This document shows positions 44,186 through 51,756 of a DNA stretch of 64,000 nucleotides, one piece after another (the stretch's first letter is position 1; each line of letters opens with the position of its first letter). The notes beneath the pieces are model-generated. The model was given only the letters and a program-made list of their open reading frames with translations. It did no database searches and had not been told where the DNA came from. Position numbers and translations under genes: made by a program. Origin of the DNA: Wansuia hejianensis (lineage in GTDB: Bacteria > Bacillota > Clostridia > Lachnospirales > Lachnospiraceae). The stretch covers positions 3,047,501-3,111,500 of the forward strand of contig NZ_CP060635.1 in the NCBI RefSeq assembly GCF_014337215.1, written 5' to 3'.

Positions 44186-45214
44186 ATGTTTGCACCTTTG
44201 GAGCATACAAGAAACACGGAATTAAACCTGCAGCTCTTTGCAGAACCGAATACCAACGTGACCACAGCAAATACCACAGGCAACGATTTATCCCCCACCA
44301 TGAAGACGTTTTACGACACGTCGCTTTTGGAAAACAGCCGTTCGGAGAATTACTTCAACCAGTTCGGGAAGAAGCAGCAGCTGCCGAAAAACGGCGGAAA
44401 CAAGGTGGAGTGGAGAAAATTTGAAACCTTTGCCAAAGCCTTAACGCCGCTGACCGAGGGCGTCACCCCGGACGGTAACAAGGTCAACATGACCAAGATC
44501 GAAGGAGCGATCGCCCAGTACGGCGATTACACCACGATCTCCGACCGGCTGGAATTAGAGGCGGTGGATCCCATCATCTTAGGGGTAACGGAGGAGCACG
44601 GCGCTCAGGCCGGAGAAACTTTGGATACCATCACAAGAAACGAGGTGATCACCGGAACCCAGGTGATCTACGGCGGGGGGAAGGCTTCAAGGACCACCAT
44701 TACGTCTGCCGACAAGGTCACGCCGGCGCTGATTAACCAGGCAGTCACCCTCTTAAAGAAGATGCGCGCGCCCCAGGTGGAGGGAGGCGGCTACATCGCC
44801 ATCATCCATCCCTCCTGTTCTTATGATCTCCGGGAATCCACCGAGTGGCTGGACGTGCATAAATATGCCCAGCCGCAGGAGATCTATAACGGCGAGATCG
44901 GAAAGCTGCACAACGTGCGCTTCATCGAAAGCGCGGACCAGAAGGTCTGGACCTACAAAGATACGAACGAAAAAAACGTGGCGGTGTACGCGATCACGAT
45001 TTTTGGCCGTGACGCCTACGGAATCATTGACCCAAGCGCGGAGTCCTTAGAGGTGATTGTGAAGCAGAGAGGCTCTTCCGGGACAGCCGATCCCCTGGAT
45101 CAGAGGAGTACGGTCGGCTGGAAGGCCAGCCACGCGGCGAAGATCCTCTACCAGGAGCGGCTAGTGCGCCTGGAGGTAGGAAGCTTCTACTCCGACAAGG
45201 ACGAAGCGAACTGA
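44186..45214 (+). CDS. Major capsid protein with N-terminal Prp cleavage motif
   Basis: 342 residues, of the N4-gp56/P22-like coat type in which 'DTSLLENSRSENYFNQFGKK' and 'VEWRKFETFAKALTPLTEGV' occur near the start. The N terminus MFAPLEHTRNTELNLQLFA contains LNLQLFA, the same motif as the L27 precursor; the mature chain would start at Glu20. The final third (KASHAAKILYQERLVRLEVG) is typical of this capsid family. It is expected to be the most abundant virion protein. A GGAAG site lies upstream. Confidence 0.92.
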   Translation: MFAPLEHTRNTELNLQLFAEPNTNVTTANTTGNDLSPTMKTFYDTSLLENSRSENYFNQFGKKQQLPKNGGNKVEWRKFETFAKALTPLTEGVTPDGNKVNMTKIEGAIAQYGDYTTISDRLELEAVDPIILGVTEEHGAQAGETLDTITRNEVITGTQVIYGGGKASRTTITSADKVTPALINQAVTLLKKMRAPQVEGGGYIAIIHPSCSYDLRESTEWLDVHKYAQPQEIYNGEIGKLHNVRFIESADQKVWTYKDTNEKNVAVYAITIFGRDAYGIIDPSAESLEVIVKQRGSSGTADPLDQRSTVGWKASHAAKILYQERLVRLEVGSFYSDKDEAN

Positions 45215-45246
45215 TCCTTAGAGGCACGGGAAAGGAGAAGAAGACG

Positions 45247-45492
45247 ATGAAACAGAAAGCGACGGAAGCAGGGCCGCAGCTGTCCTGGAAGGAGGACAAG
45301 ACACGGATCAAGCTTCCAAAAGAGGCAAAAGGGCAGGCGAACTACGTGATCGCCTCCTGTAACGGCGTGGTCTATAAGATCCAGCGCGGCGTGGAGGTGG
45401 AGGTGCCCAAAGCGATCGCGGAGATCTTGGAGCACGCGGAAGCGGCCAGGGAAGAAGCGGACGCCTACGCGGAAACCGTAGAGCAGGTATAA
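45247..45492 (+). CDS. Small phage head protein, hypothetical
   Basis: 81 residues right after the capsid gene, behind AAAGGAG. Basic N-half with KLPKEAKGQANYVIASCNGV and VYKIQRGVEVEVPKAIAEI, then an acidic helix. Similar small proteins follow coat genes in related phages; a decoration or head-completion role is possible, but unproven. Confidence 0.6.
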   Translation: MKQKATEAGPQLSWKEDKTRIKLPKEAKGQANYVIASCNGVVYKIQRGVEVEVPKAIAEILEHAEAAREEADAYAETVEQV

Positions 45493-45515
45493 ACGGCACA
45501 AAGGCCGCATAGAGG

Positions 45516-45547
45516 ACAGGCAGGGGCAAACATCCCCTGCCTGTTTT
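45516..45547 (+). terminator. Strong terminator between head and tail genes
   Basis: ACAGGCAGGGG (45516) pairs perfectly with CCCCTGCCTGT (ending 45544) around a 7-nt loop and is followed by TTT. It would reduce tail-gene transcription relative to capsid. Confidence 0.85.
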
Positions 45548-45587
45548 GCGAAAAAGAGAAACGGCCAAAAAAGAAGGAGGAAGACCC

Positions 45588-46016
45588 ATGACAGCACAGG
45601 AACTGATCGGCGCCTATGATGCGGAGCGCCCCAACCAGATCGATACAGGGGTAAAGCTATCCTGGATCCAAAAGGTGGAATGGATGATCCTGCGGGAGAC
45701 CGTCCTCACCCATTCAAACGACCCACGTTTTACCCCGCGGACAAAGCCGGGGGAGGAAACAAGCGCCCCCTTTGACCCGGAGCGCTATTTTGACACCTGG
45801 GGCCTGGAATCGGAGTTACTCGCGCCGCCTCCCTACGAAGATGTGTATACCTATTACCTGGATATGCGCCAGGCTTTAAATGCGGGAGAAACGAAGCGCT
45901 ATAACCAGATGACGAGCCTGTATAATAATGCCATGCTCACCTTCCAGCAGTATTATAACCGCACGTACCGGCCTATCAAAAAAAGCAAGCGGTTTCTGCG
46001 GCACGAGTGCCTGTAG
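45588..46016 (+). CDS. Head-tail connector, P22 gp4-like by position
   Basis: 142 residues from the ATG at 45588 behind AAGGAGGAAGACCC. Mixed helical and loop protein with RPNQIDTGVKLSWIQKVEWM and KRYNQMTSLYNNAMLTFQQY. Size and place after the capsid gene and before the large stabilisation protein agree with P22 gp4-type or T7 gp11-type adaptors. No catalytic motif was seen. Confidence 0.65.
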   Translation: MTAQELIGAYDAERPNQIDTGVKLSWIQKVEWMILRETVLTHSNDPRFTPRTKPGEETSAPFDPERYFDTWGLESELLAPPPYEDVYTYYLDMRQALNAGETKRYNQMTSLYNNAMLTFQQYYNRTYRPIKKSKRFLRHECL

Positions 46017-46030
46017 GAAAGGAGGAAGCC

Positions 46031-47845
46031 GTGTTTTATCCGGAAGTACCAGACAATGCGAACACCCGCCAGTCCATCTCCCAGTGGCTGGGGTATAACC
46101 ATAACCTAAGAATCGGGGACGGGGAGTTTTACGACTGCGAAAACTTAAGCTCGGACAACTATCCGCTCATCTCACCCAGGAAAAAGCGCCCCGTCCTGGC
46201 TTCCCTGCCGGATGCGGTGCGGGGGCTTCTATATACGGACGGGGACCTGGCCTATCTCTCCGGAGGGACCCTGTACCTGGGCAGCGCTTCGTATGATTTG
46301 TCCTCCTATATGACAGATTTGGAAAGCGAGCAGCAGCTGATCAAGTTTGGCGCCTACCTGTTGATCTTCCCCTTAGGGCTGTACTTTCATACGGCGGACC
46401 GGGCGGATTACGGAAGCCTGGGAAGCGCGTATACCGCGCCGGAAGGCGTAACCGTCACCTACATGGTCTGCGACGAGACGGGGAACGCCCTGGACGCGGC
46501 AGATCCTGACGGCTACCAGAGAAACGTGACCGCTTCTACCACAGCGCCCAAGGAGGGGATGAAAGAGGGGGATTACTGGCTGAATACCTACGACGGAGGG
46601 CTGTATGTGTGGGACGCGGACGCCTCCATGTGGAACGTGGTATTGACCACCTATGTGAAGATCCAGGTGCCGGGAAGCCAATTAAATACCCGGTTCGCAC
46701 AAGGGGATGCCGTATCCATGAACACCTCCGTACCGGAGATCAATACCGGAAGCATCATCCAGTACGTGGGAGAGGATTACCTGGTGGTCACGGGGCTTAT
46801 GGGGGACAGCGTGATGCGCACCCAGAGTACGGACAGCACCTGGCGTCTTACCATAGAGCGGAAAGTCCCTGCGCTGAACTACGTGTGTGTATCCGCCAAC
46901 CGGGTGTGGGGCTGCTATTATGGAATTGTAAACGGAAAGCAGGTCAATGAGATCTACGCCTCGAAGCTTGGGGATCCGAAGAACTGGTACTGCTATGAGG
47001 GACTCTCCTCCGACGCTTATGCCATCTCCCTGGGGTCAGACGGCTGCTTTACCGGCTGTATCGAATACCAGGGGTATCCAACATTTTTCAAGGAAAATGC
47101 CATCTACAGGATTTACGGCCGGTATCCTTCCGAGTACCAGCTGGTCACCACCAACTGCCGCGGGGTGCAGGACGGCTCGTATAAATCCCTGGCGATCTGC
47201 GGGGAATACCTGCTCTACAAAAGCGTGGCGGACGTCTGCATCTATGACGGCAGCACACCGGTGTCCATCTCAAACGCCTTAGGGAAAGGCTGCCTGTATT
47301 ACAACGCGGTCTCGGGCGCCTGCTTAAACAAGTATTATATTTCCATGAGGGACGCGAAAGGGAATGCCACCCTGTTTGTCTATGATATGGATTACAACCT
47401 GTGGCACAAGGAGGACTCCCTTTTCGTGGAGGCGTTCACCTATTCCGTCTCCGGACAGATGTACGGCTACGCGGGGAATAAGGTCTACGGCTTTGGAGAT
47501 GCCGACAACATGGCCTACTTAGAGCAGGAGGTATCGGAGGAGTATGTGAAATGGTACGCCATTACCGGGGAGATGGGGTATGAGTATCCGGATTATAAGT
47601 ACGTCAACCGGCTGACCCTGCGCGCGTACCTGCCGATCCGCTCGGAGATCGTACTCAGCATCAGCTATGACGACGGCCCCTGGCAGGAGGTGGGCGTGCT
47701 GCGTGGCCCAGGCACGGTGAAAAGCCAGAGCTTCTCCTTCTGCCCGACCAGGTGCGACCATTTCCGGCTGAAGCTGGAGGGACATGGGGACGTGCGGATC
47801 TATACCCTGTCGCGGACGTTGTGCGCGGAAAGTGAGGAGCCATGA
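46031..47845 (+). CDS. Tail stabilisation protein, P22 gp10-like
   Basis: 604 residues from a GTG six bases after AAAGGAGG; a GTG 24 bp upstream lies before the ribosome site. Strand-rich sequence with repeated beta-hairpin units, CVSANRVWGCYYGIVNGKQV then NEIYASKLGDPKNWYCYEG, which is typical of the gp10/tail-nozzle beta-propeller. It follows the gp4-like gene as in P22. It would plug and extend the portal. Nine Cys-containing segments suggest nothing specific. Confidence 0.75.
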   Translation: MFYPEVPDNANTRQSISQWLGYNHNLRIGDGEFYDCENLSSDNYPLISPRKKRPVLASLPDAVRGLLYTDGDLAYLSGGTLYLGSASYDLSSYMTDLESEQQLIKFGAYLLIFPLGLYFHTADRADYGSLGSAYTAPEGVTVTYMVCDETGNALDAADPDGYQRNVTASTTAPKEGMKEGDYWLNTYDGGLYVWDADASMWNVVLTTYVKIQVPGSQLNTRFAQGDAVSMNTSVPEINTGSIIQYVGEDYLVVTGLMGDSVMRTQSTDSTWRLTIERKVPALNYVCVSANRVWGCYYGIVNGKQVNEIYASKLGDPKNWYCYEGLSSDAYAISLGSDGCFTGCIEYQGYPTFFKENAIYRIYGRYPSEYQLVTTNCRGVQDGSYKSLAICGEYLLYKSVADVCIYDGSTPVSISNALGKGCLYYNAVSGACLNKYYISMRDAKGNATLFVYDMDYNLWHKEDSLFVEAFTYSVSGQMYGYAGNKVYGFGDADNMAYLEQEVSEEYVKWYAITGEMGYEYPDYKYVNRLTLRAYLPIRSEIVLSISYDDGPWQEVGVLRGPGTVKSQSFSFCPTRCDHFRLKLEGHGDVRIYTLSRTLCAESEEP

Positions 47846-48780
47846 GTGATATCGTCATTAAGAAGCCGGAGCTAAATCCGGGCCAGGTGGAAAAAAGCCT
47901 GGCAGCCATCGACACCTGGATCCATGACACGGCCGATAAGCTAAACTTCTTTTTCTCCCGGATGGAGGGGCAGACGGGAACAGAAAGCGCGTCAAGCGCG
48001 AACGAAAAAAGCGATGCGCGCCTGCGCGCTTACGTACAGCAGGCGTTACAGAATAAACCGGATGCCATAGAAAGAGAACAGGTGGTTGCACAATATACCG
48101 GCGCACTGTCGGCGGGGCAGGTGAAGCTTTTGAGTGCGTCAGAACCAATGAAGGAAGGGAAAAACTATTTTGTCCGGTGGAACCAAATCGTGTATGCCTG
48201 CGCGAGGAAGGAATTGGAGGGGGAAACCTATCATACGCCGTATCTGGGGAATGCGGCCCTGATCCCGGGGGGAGAACATGAGGATACAAAAGAGCCCTTT
48301 GTGCTGTTTGTGGAGGAGGGGCAGGAAGTGTGGAGCCTGTGCGGACAGGGCGCATACGAAGCGCTGGCGGTGATAGTGTACCGAAAGGTCTATGAATTGT
48401 CGGAAGATTTGATGGTGGAAACCATTGAGGGGTACTTAAAAGGGACGGCGGCAGAGGCGGAATGCCTGAAAACTGGCCGCCTGTTGGACGGCATTCCCTT
48501 CAACGGAAGCGAAAACGTAAAGCACTATGTCCAGTGCACCACAGCAGCAGATGCACAGGTCAAAGAGGTACGGCTGGATGGCTTCCAAAAGACAACCGGG
48601 GCACTCCTGCTGGTGCGCTTTGCTTACGGGAACACGGTTGCATCCCCGAAATTGAGAATCAATGGGGGGACACAGGATGCCATTTACGATGGGGAAACGC
48701 TCCTTGCAGCGAATGCAATTAAAACAAAGAAGGCTTATTTTTTTGTATGGACCGGAAGTCTTTGGGAATTGGTCGGATAA
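47842..48780 (+). CDS. Tail fibre/receptor-binding-type protein
   Basis: 312 residues, ATGA overlap with the preceding gene. An N-terminal coiled region (VEKSLAAIDTWIHDTADKLN) probably attaches and trimerises. The C-terminal about 100 residues (VKHYVQCTTAADAQVKEVRL, then LLVRFAYGNTVASPKLRINGG and FVWTGSLWELVG) are the glycine/strand pattern seen at tail-fibre tips. It probably contributes to host binding. The moron cassette follows in antisense, so this gene is followed by a bidirectional terminator. Confidence 0.75.
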   Translation: MSDIVIKKPELNPGQVEKSLAAIDTWIHDTADKLNFFFSRMEGQTGTESASSANEKSDARLRAYVQQALQNKPDAIEREQVVAQYTGALSAGQVKLLSASEPMKEGKNYFVRWNQIVYACARKELEGETYHTPYLGNAALIPGGEHEDTKEPFVLFVEEGQEVWSLCGQGAYEALAVIVYRKVYELSEDLMVETIEGYLKGTAAEAECLKTGRLLDGIPFNGSENVKHYVQCTTAADAQVKEVRLDGFQKTTGALLLVRFAYGNTVASPKLRINGGTQDAIYDGETLLAANAIKTKKAYFFVWTGSLWELVG

Positions 48781-48788
48781 GAAATGGA

Positions 48789-48822
48789 AAACCCCTGCCG
48801 CCCAGGGATGGCGGAAGGGGTT
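48789..48822. terminator. Bidirectional terminator
   Basis: AACCCCT-CCGCC pairs with GGCGG-AGGGGTT with one G-A mismatch. On the minus strand it is followed by TTTTCC, ending the membrane-protein gene; on the plus strand it follows the tail-fibre gene. Confidence 0.65.
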
Positions 48823-48853
48823 AAAAAGGGTGAAGCGATAGAAGCAACCTCTT

Positions 48854-49237
48854 TTAGGAAGCTTTACATTGCACAACGCCAATCACGTAAAGAATCGGCA
48901 AAACGAACGATACCAGGTTCATAGCGTTGAATCCGCTCGATACGGTATTAACGATCAGGGAGATGAGCGCGATAAGCACTACGATCACCCCAAAGCCCAT
49001 CAGCACCGGACGGGATTTAGAAGCCAATCCAACGATTCCTGCAACCAGCTCCAAAATGGAAGCGATTAAAGGAAGAGCTACAGAAGCCATGGAAACGCCC
49101 TCCACACCTACGGAACTTGCCAAGTCATTGATGAATCCCAGTGCAGCAACTGCGCCGATACTGATGATCAGGGCAATCGCTCCGAAGATGATCATCAAAA
49201 TAGAGATGACCTTTAACATTGTACTCTTTTTTGTCAT
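48854..49237 (-). CDS. Four-helix membrane protein in an antisense cassette
   Basis: 127 residues with four hydrophobic segments: about 8-30 (LKVISILMIIFGAIALIISI), 48-70, 78-98 and 105-122. It resembles small DUF4064-like membrane proteins rather than any enzyme. It is opposite in strand to all surrounding tail genes. Superinfection exclusion or other lysogenic conversion is the likely class of role, by analogy with phage morons. Upstream is GGGAGG. Candidate promoter boxes TTGCTT (49301-49296) and TATTAT (49278-49273) lie 17 bp apart. Confidence 0.7.
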   Translation of the reverse strand: MTKKSTMLKVISILMIIFGAIALIISIGAVAALGFINDLASSVGVEGVSMASVALPLIASILELVAGIVGLASKSRPVLMGFGVIVVLIALISLIVNTVSSGFNAMNLVSFVLPILYVIGVVQCKAS

Positions 49238-49272
49238 AGAAGTACCTCCCTCATATATTTATTTATGAGTCT

Positions 49273-49319
49273 ATAATATCTGACAATATGAAAAAAAGCA
49301 AGAAAAATGGGGGGGGGGG
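49273..49319 (-). promoter_or_regulatory. Promoter region with a G11 tract
   Basis: On the minus strand TTGCTT (49301) and TATTAT (49278) with 17-bp spacer may drive the membrane-protein gene. A run of eleven G on the plus strand (49309-49319) lies seven bases upstream of its -35. Such tracts change length by slippage. Confidence 0.5.
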
Positions 49320-49330
49320 TATGATAAATT

Positions 49331-49495
49331 GGTATAATGACGCTTGCTATATATAAAAAATATGAATAACAGAAAGAGCTGCAAATATCAGATTGTCTAC
49401 ACAGGAGCCTTATGGCTGCTGGTCAATTAAAAAATAGAGCGGGCGCCCCTTAAAAGCCAGTGGATGGCTTACGGTGACGCCCGCTTTTCACAAGG
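49331..49495 (+). ncRNA. Possible small RNA between the membrane protein and higA
   Basis: An extended -10 box TGGTATAAT (49331-49339) on the plus strand precedes about 150 bp that end in a two-stem terminator (AGCGGGCG..CGCCCGCT, inner stem AAGCCA..TGGCTT). A 22-codon frame (MNNRKSCKYQ, 49362) has no ribosome site. The -35 position would fall in the G tract. Low confidence. Confidence 0.3.
49438..49488. terminator. Terminator after higA
   Basis: AGCGGGCG (49438) pairs with CGCCCGCT (49478). On the minus strand the stem is followed by CTATTTTTTAATT, so it ends the higBA transcript; TTTT on the plus strand makes it bidirectional. Confidence 0.75.
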
Positions 49496-49507
49496 CCCTT
49501 ATACGGG

Positions 49508-49807
49508 TTATTTGGTAGGATCAAGCGGAACAATGGCAAGAGTTTTTCCCAGTGGAGCTAAAATCTTTAAGACGGTCTCAAGCTGTGGATTCGTGTTCCC
49601 TTTTTCCATTCTGGCTATGATTGGCTGTTTTACTCCGCTCATTTCTTCAAGCCTTTTTTGGCTTATGCCCTTTTCCTGTCTTGCCTTAATAAGCTCTCCA
49701 ATAAGAGCTACTCTTAAATTGCTCTCCGCTATTTCTTCTGGGGTGAAAAGCTCTCTTTCTACTTCTTCCCAGCTTCTGCCGATAGCAGAATTATTTGTGT
49801 TACTCAT
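49508..49807 (-). CDS. higA: HigA-type antitoxin, XRE-family
   Basis: 99 residues. The XRE helix-turn-helix ([45 protein letters not shown]) lies at residues 38-85. Its start overlaps the toxin stop by 8 bp. It should neutralise the toxin and repress the operon by the 14-bp inverted repeat at 50193. Typical of HigBA pairs with toxin gene first. Confidence 0.9.
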   Translation of the reverse strand: MSNTNNSAIGRSWEEVERELFTPEEIAESNLRVALIGELIKARQEKGISQKRLEEMSGVKQPIIARMEKGNTNPQLETVLKILAPLGKTLAIVPLDPTK

Positions 49808-50162
49808 ACTTTACGCCCCTTTCTATAAGGTCTGCAAGTTCTCGCTTTGCTTTTTCAATCTCTCTTGCGGGTGTTTTCTGTGTCTTTTTCATAAATTGAT
49901 GAAGTAGTACATAACTACCATTTACCCAGCCGACAAATAAAATTCTATCTCTAAGGGGTCTAAGCTCCCATATTTCGCCGTCAAGGTGCTTTATATAAGG
50001 CTCTCCTACTTGTGTTCCGTACTCGCTCAAAGTCTTTACATAGTCTCTAATTTTATTGAGCTTAATACGGCTATCCTTATCTTTCTTGCTTGCTAATTCG
50101 GCTAAATAGTCCGCTACTGGTTCTTTTCCGTTTTTGTCCCTATAAAAATATATCTGGTGCAA
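49800..50162 (-). CDS. higB: HigB-type toxin (RelE/Gp49 family)
   Basis: 120 residues. The Gp49/HigB pattern is clear: [60 protein letters not shown] and a Lys-rich ending ([20 protein letters not shown]). Toxins of this family cut mRNA on the ribosome. First gene of a bicistronic, antisense cassette in the late region of the prophage. Confidence 0.92.
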   Translation of the reverse strand: MHQIYFYRDKNGKEPVADYLAELASKKDKDSRIKLNKIRDYVKTLSEYGTQVGEPYIKHLDGEIWELRPLRDRILFVGWVNGSYVLLHQFMKKTQKTPAREIEKAKRELADLIERGVKYE

Positions 50163-50187
50163 GATTAACTTTCCTCTTTCTACAAAT

Positions 50188-50228
50188 ATTATACTTAAAA
50201 GTTATTAAAATGTCAATAACTTTTAAGT
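50188..50228 (-). promoter_or_regulatory. higBA promoter and operator
   Basis: On the minus strand TTGACA (50216-50211) and TATAAT (50193-50188) are 17 bp apart, a perfect consensus. Inverted repeat arms ACTTAAAAGTTATT (50193) and AATAACTTTTAAGT (50215), 14 bp each with an 8-bp centre, cover it from -35 to -10. HigA, or the HigBA complex, is expected to bind here. Confidence 0.8.
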
Positions 50229-50329
50229 GATTAAAAGGGGCCCAAAGTGGTAAGGTATCTTTTTGCATCTAAATTCTGTAAGATGGTAAGAAGAAAACAG
50301 ACCGTGAACCAGACAGAGGAGGCAAGACC

Positions 50330-51745
50330 ATGGCAGCAAACTATCAGAAAACCACACAGAAAACGACCGGAGGGAGCACCACCACCACCAATACCAGCAC
50401 CCAGGGCGGATCCAGCACCCATACCCAGAGCGGCGGAACCTCCACCACCACCAGCAAGTCCTACGCTTCCGGGGAAGTGAACGCGAATACCCAGGCGAAC
50501 CTAAACCGCTACAACAACCCGTACCAAGAGTCGGGAGCAGTCTCGGATCTTAGAAACCAGCTGAAACAGAACCAGAACTATCAGCAGAGCGACGCGGTCA
50601 AGGACGCCTACAGCCAGCTTCAGCAGTACGGACAGTACCAGCAGAGCGAGACGGTAAAGAACGCCTATGAAAACCTGCAGAACCTCTTAAATAACCGGCC
50701 GGGGGAATTCCATTCCTCCTACAAGGAACAGCTGGACAACATCTACAATCAGATTGTGAACCGGGAAGATTTCAGCTACAACATGAACACGGACGCCTTG
50801 TACCAGCAGTATAAGCAGCAGTACACCCAGGCGGGGAAGAATGCCATGAAGGACACCATCGCCCAGGCGTCTGCCTTAACCGGAGGGTATGGGAACAGCT
50901 ACGCGGCCACGGCCGGCCAGCAGCAGTACCAGAATTACCTGCAGGAATTAAATAACATCGTCCCCACCCTGTATAACCAGGCCTATCAGAGATATCAGGA
51001 TGAGGGGGCCAACCTGTTAAACCAGTACAGCGTGGCCGGAACGCAGTATAACAACGAATACCAGCAGTACCGGGATGCTCTGTCTGACTGGCAGGCAGAC
51101 CGATCCTTCGCGCAGAGCAACTACCAGTCGGAGCGGGACTATGATTACGATCGGTTTAACGCAGACCGGTCCTACGCCTACAACCGGTATAACGATGAGC
51201 GCACCTTTGACTATAACCAGTTCCGGGACAACCGGGACTTCCTCTCCAGCCAGTTTCAGAATGAAAGGACCTTCGATTACCAGGATTACATCAACAACCG
51301 GAACTACTGGAACCAGGAATATTGGAACGAACGGAATGCCGCACAAACGACCGAGAGCCGGACGGATACCTCCCAGTGGAGCCAGACAGACACCAGGGAC
51401 TGGAGCAACACAAGCAGTACCCAGAACACCAGCAGCTGGAGCAATACAGAGAGTCTGACGCCCAAGGAAGAGGACACCTTAAGCGCGCTGTTTGGGAACG
51501 ACTCCCAAAACGGACTTGATCTGGGAGAGACAGAAGGGAAGGTGCCCTGGTATCAGAGGCTGGCAAATGGAGTGAAGGAGAAGCTTGGCGCAGCCGGAGG
51601 CCTGGACAACGACATTGTTCTGCAGATCGACCGGGCGGCGTCTCCAGGGATGCGAAGAAACGTGATTACGGATCTGGTAAGAAACGGAAAAATCAGCGCC
51701 TCTGACGCGGCGGATTACGCCAACCTGTTTGGCATCAGCTATTAA
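50330..51745 (+). CDS. Ejection-type virion protein with seven 11-residue repeats
   Basis: 471 residues, start behind AGAGGAGGCAAGACC. Low-complexity Thr/Ser/Gly N-tail (1-48), then a Gln/Asn/Tyr-rich helical body. Residues 256-332 are seven consecutive 11-mers, x-[DEN]-R-x-[FY]-x4-[FYW]-x (ADRSFAQSNYQ, SERDYDYDRFN, ADRSYAYNRYN, DERTFDYNQFR and so on). Next comes a Ser/Thr/Trp linker and a short globular end. Placement before the giant gene suggests an internal virion protein like P22 gp7, gp20 or gp16. I do not recognise the family. Confidence 0.65.
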   Translation: MAANYQKTTQKTTGGSTTTTNTSTQGGSSTHTQSGGTSTTTSKSYASGEVNANTQANLNRYNNPYQESGAVSDLRNQLKQNQNYQQSDAVKDAYSQLQQYGQYQQSETVKNAYENLQNLLNNRPGEFHSSYKEQLDNIYNQIVNREDFSYNMNTDALYQQYKQQYTQAGKNAMKDTIAQASALTGGYGNSYAATAGQQQYQNYLQELNNIVPTLYNQAYQRYQDEGANLLNQYSVAGTQYNNEYQQYRDALSDWQADRSFAQSNYQSERDYDYDRFNADRSYAYNRYNDERTFDYNQFRDNRDFLSSQFQNERTFDYQDYINNRNYWNQEYWNERNAAQTTESRTDTSQWSQTDTRDWSNTSSTQNTSSWSNTESLTPKEEDTLSALFGNDSQNGLDLGETEGKVPWYQRLANGVKEKLGAAGGLDNDIVLQIDRAASPGMRRNVITDLVRNGKISASDAADYANLFGISY

Positions 51746-51756
51746 GGAGAAAAAGT

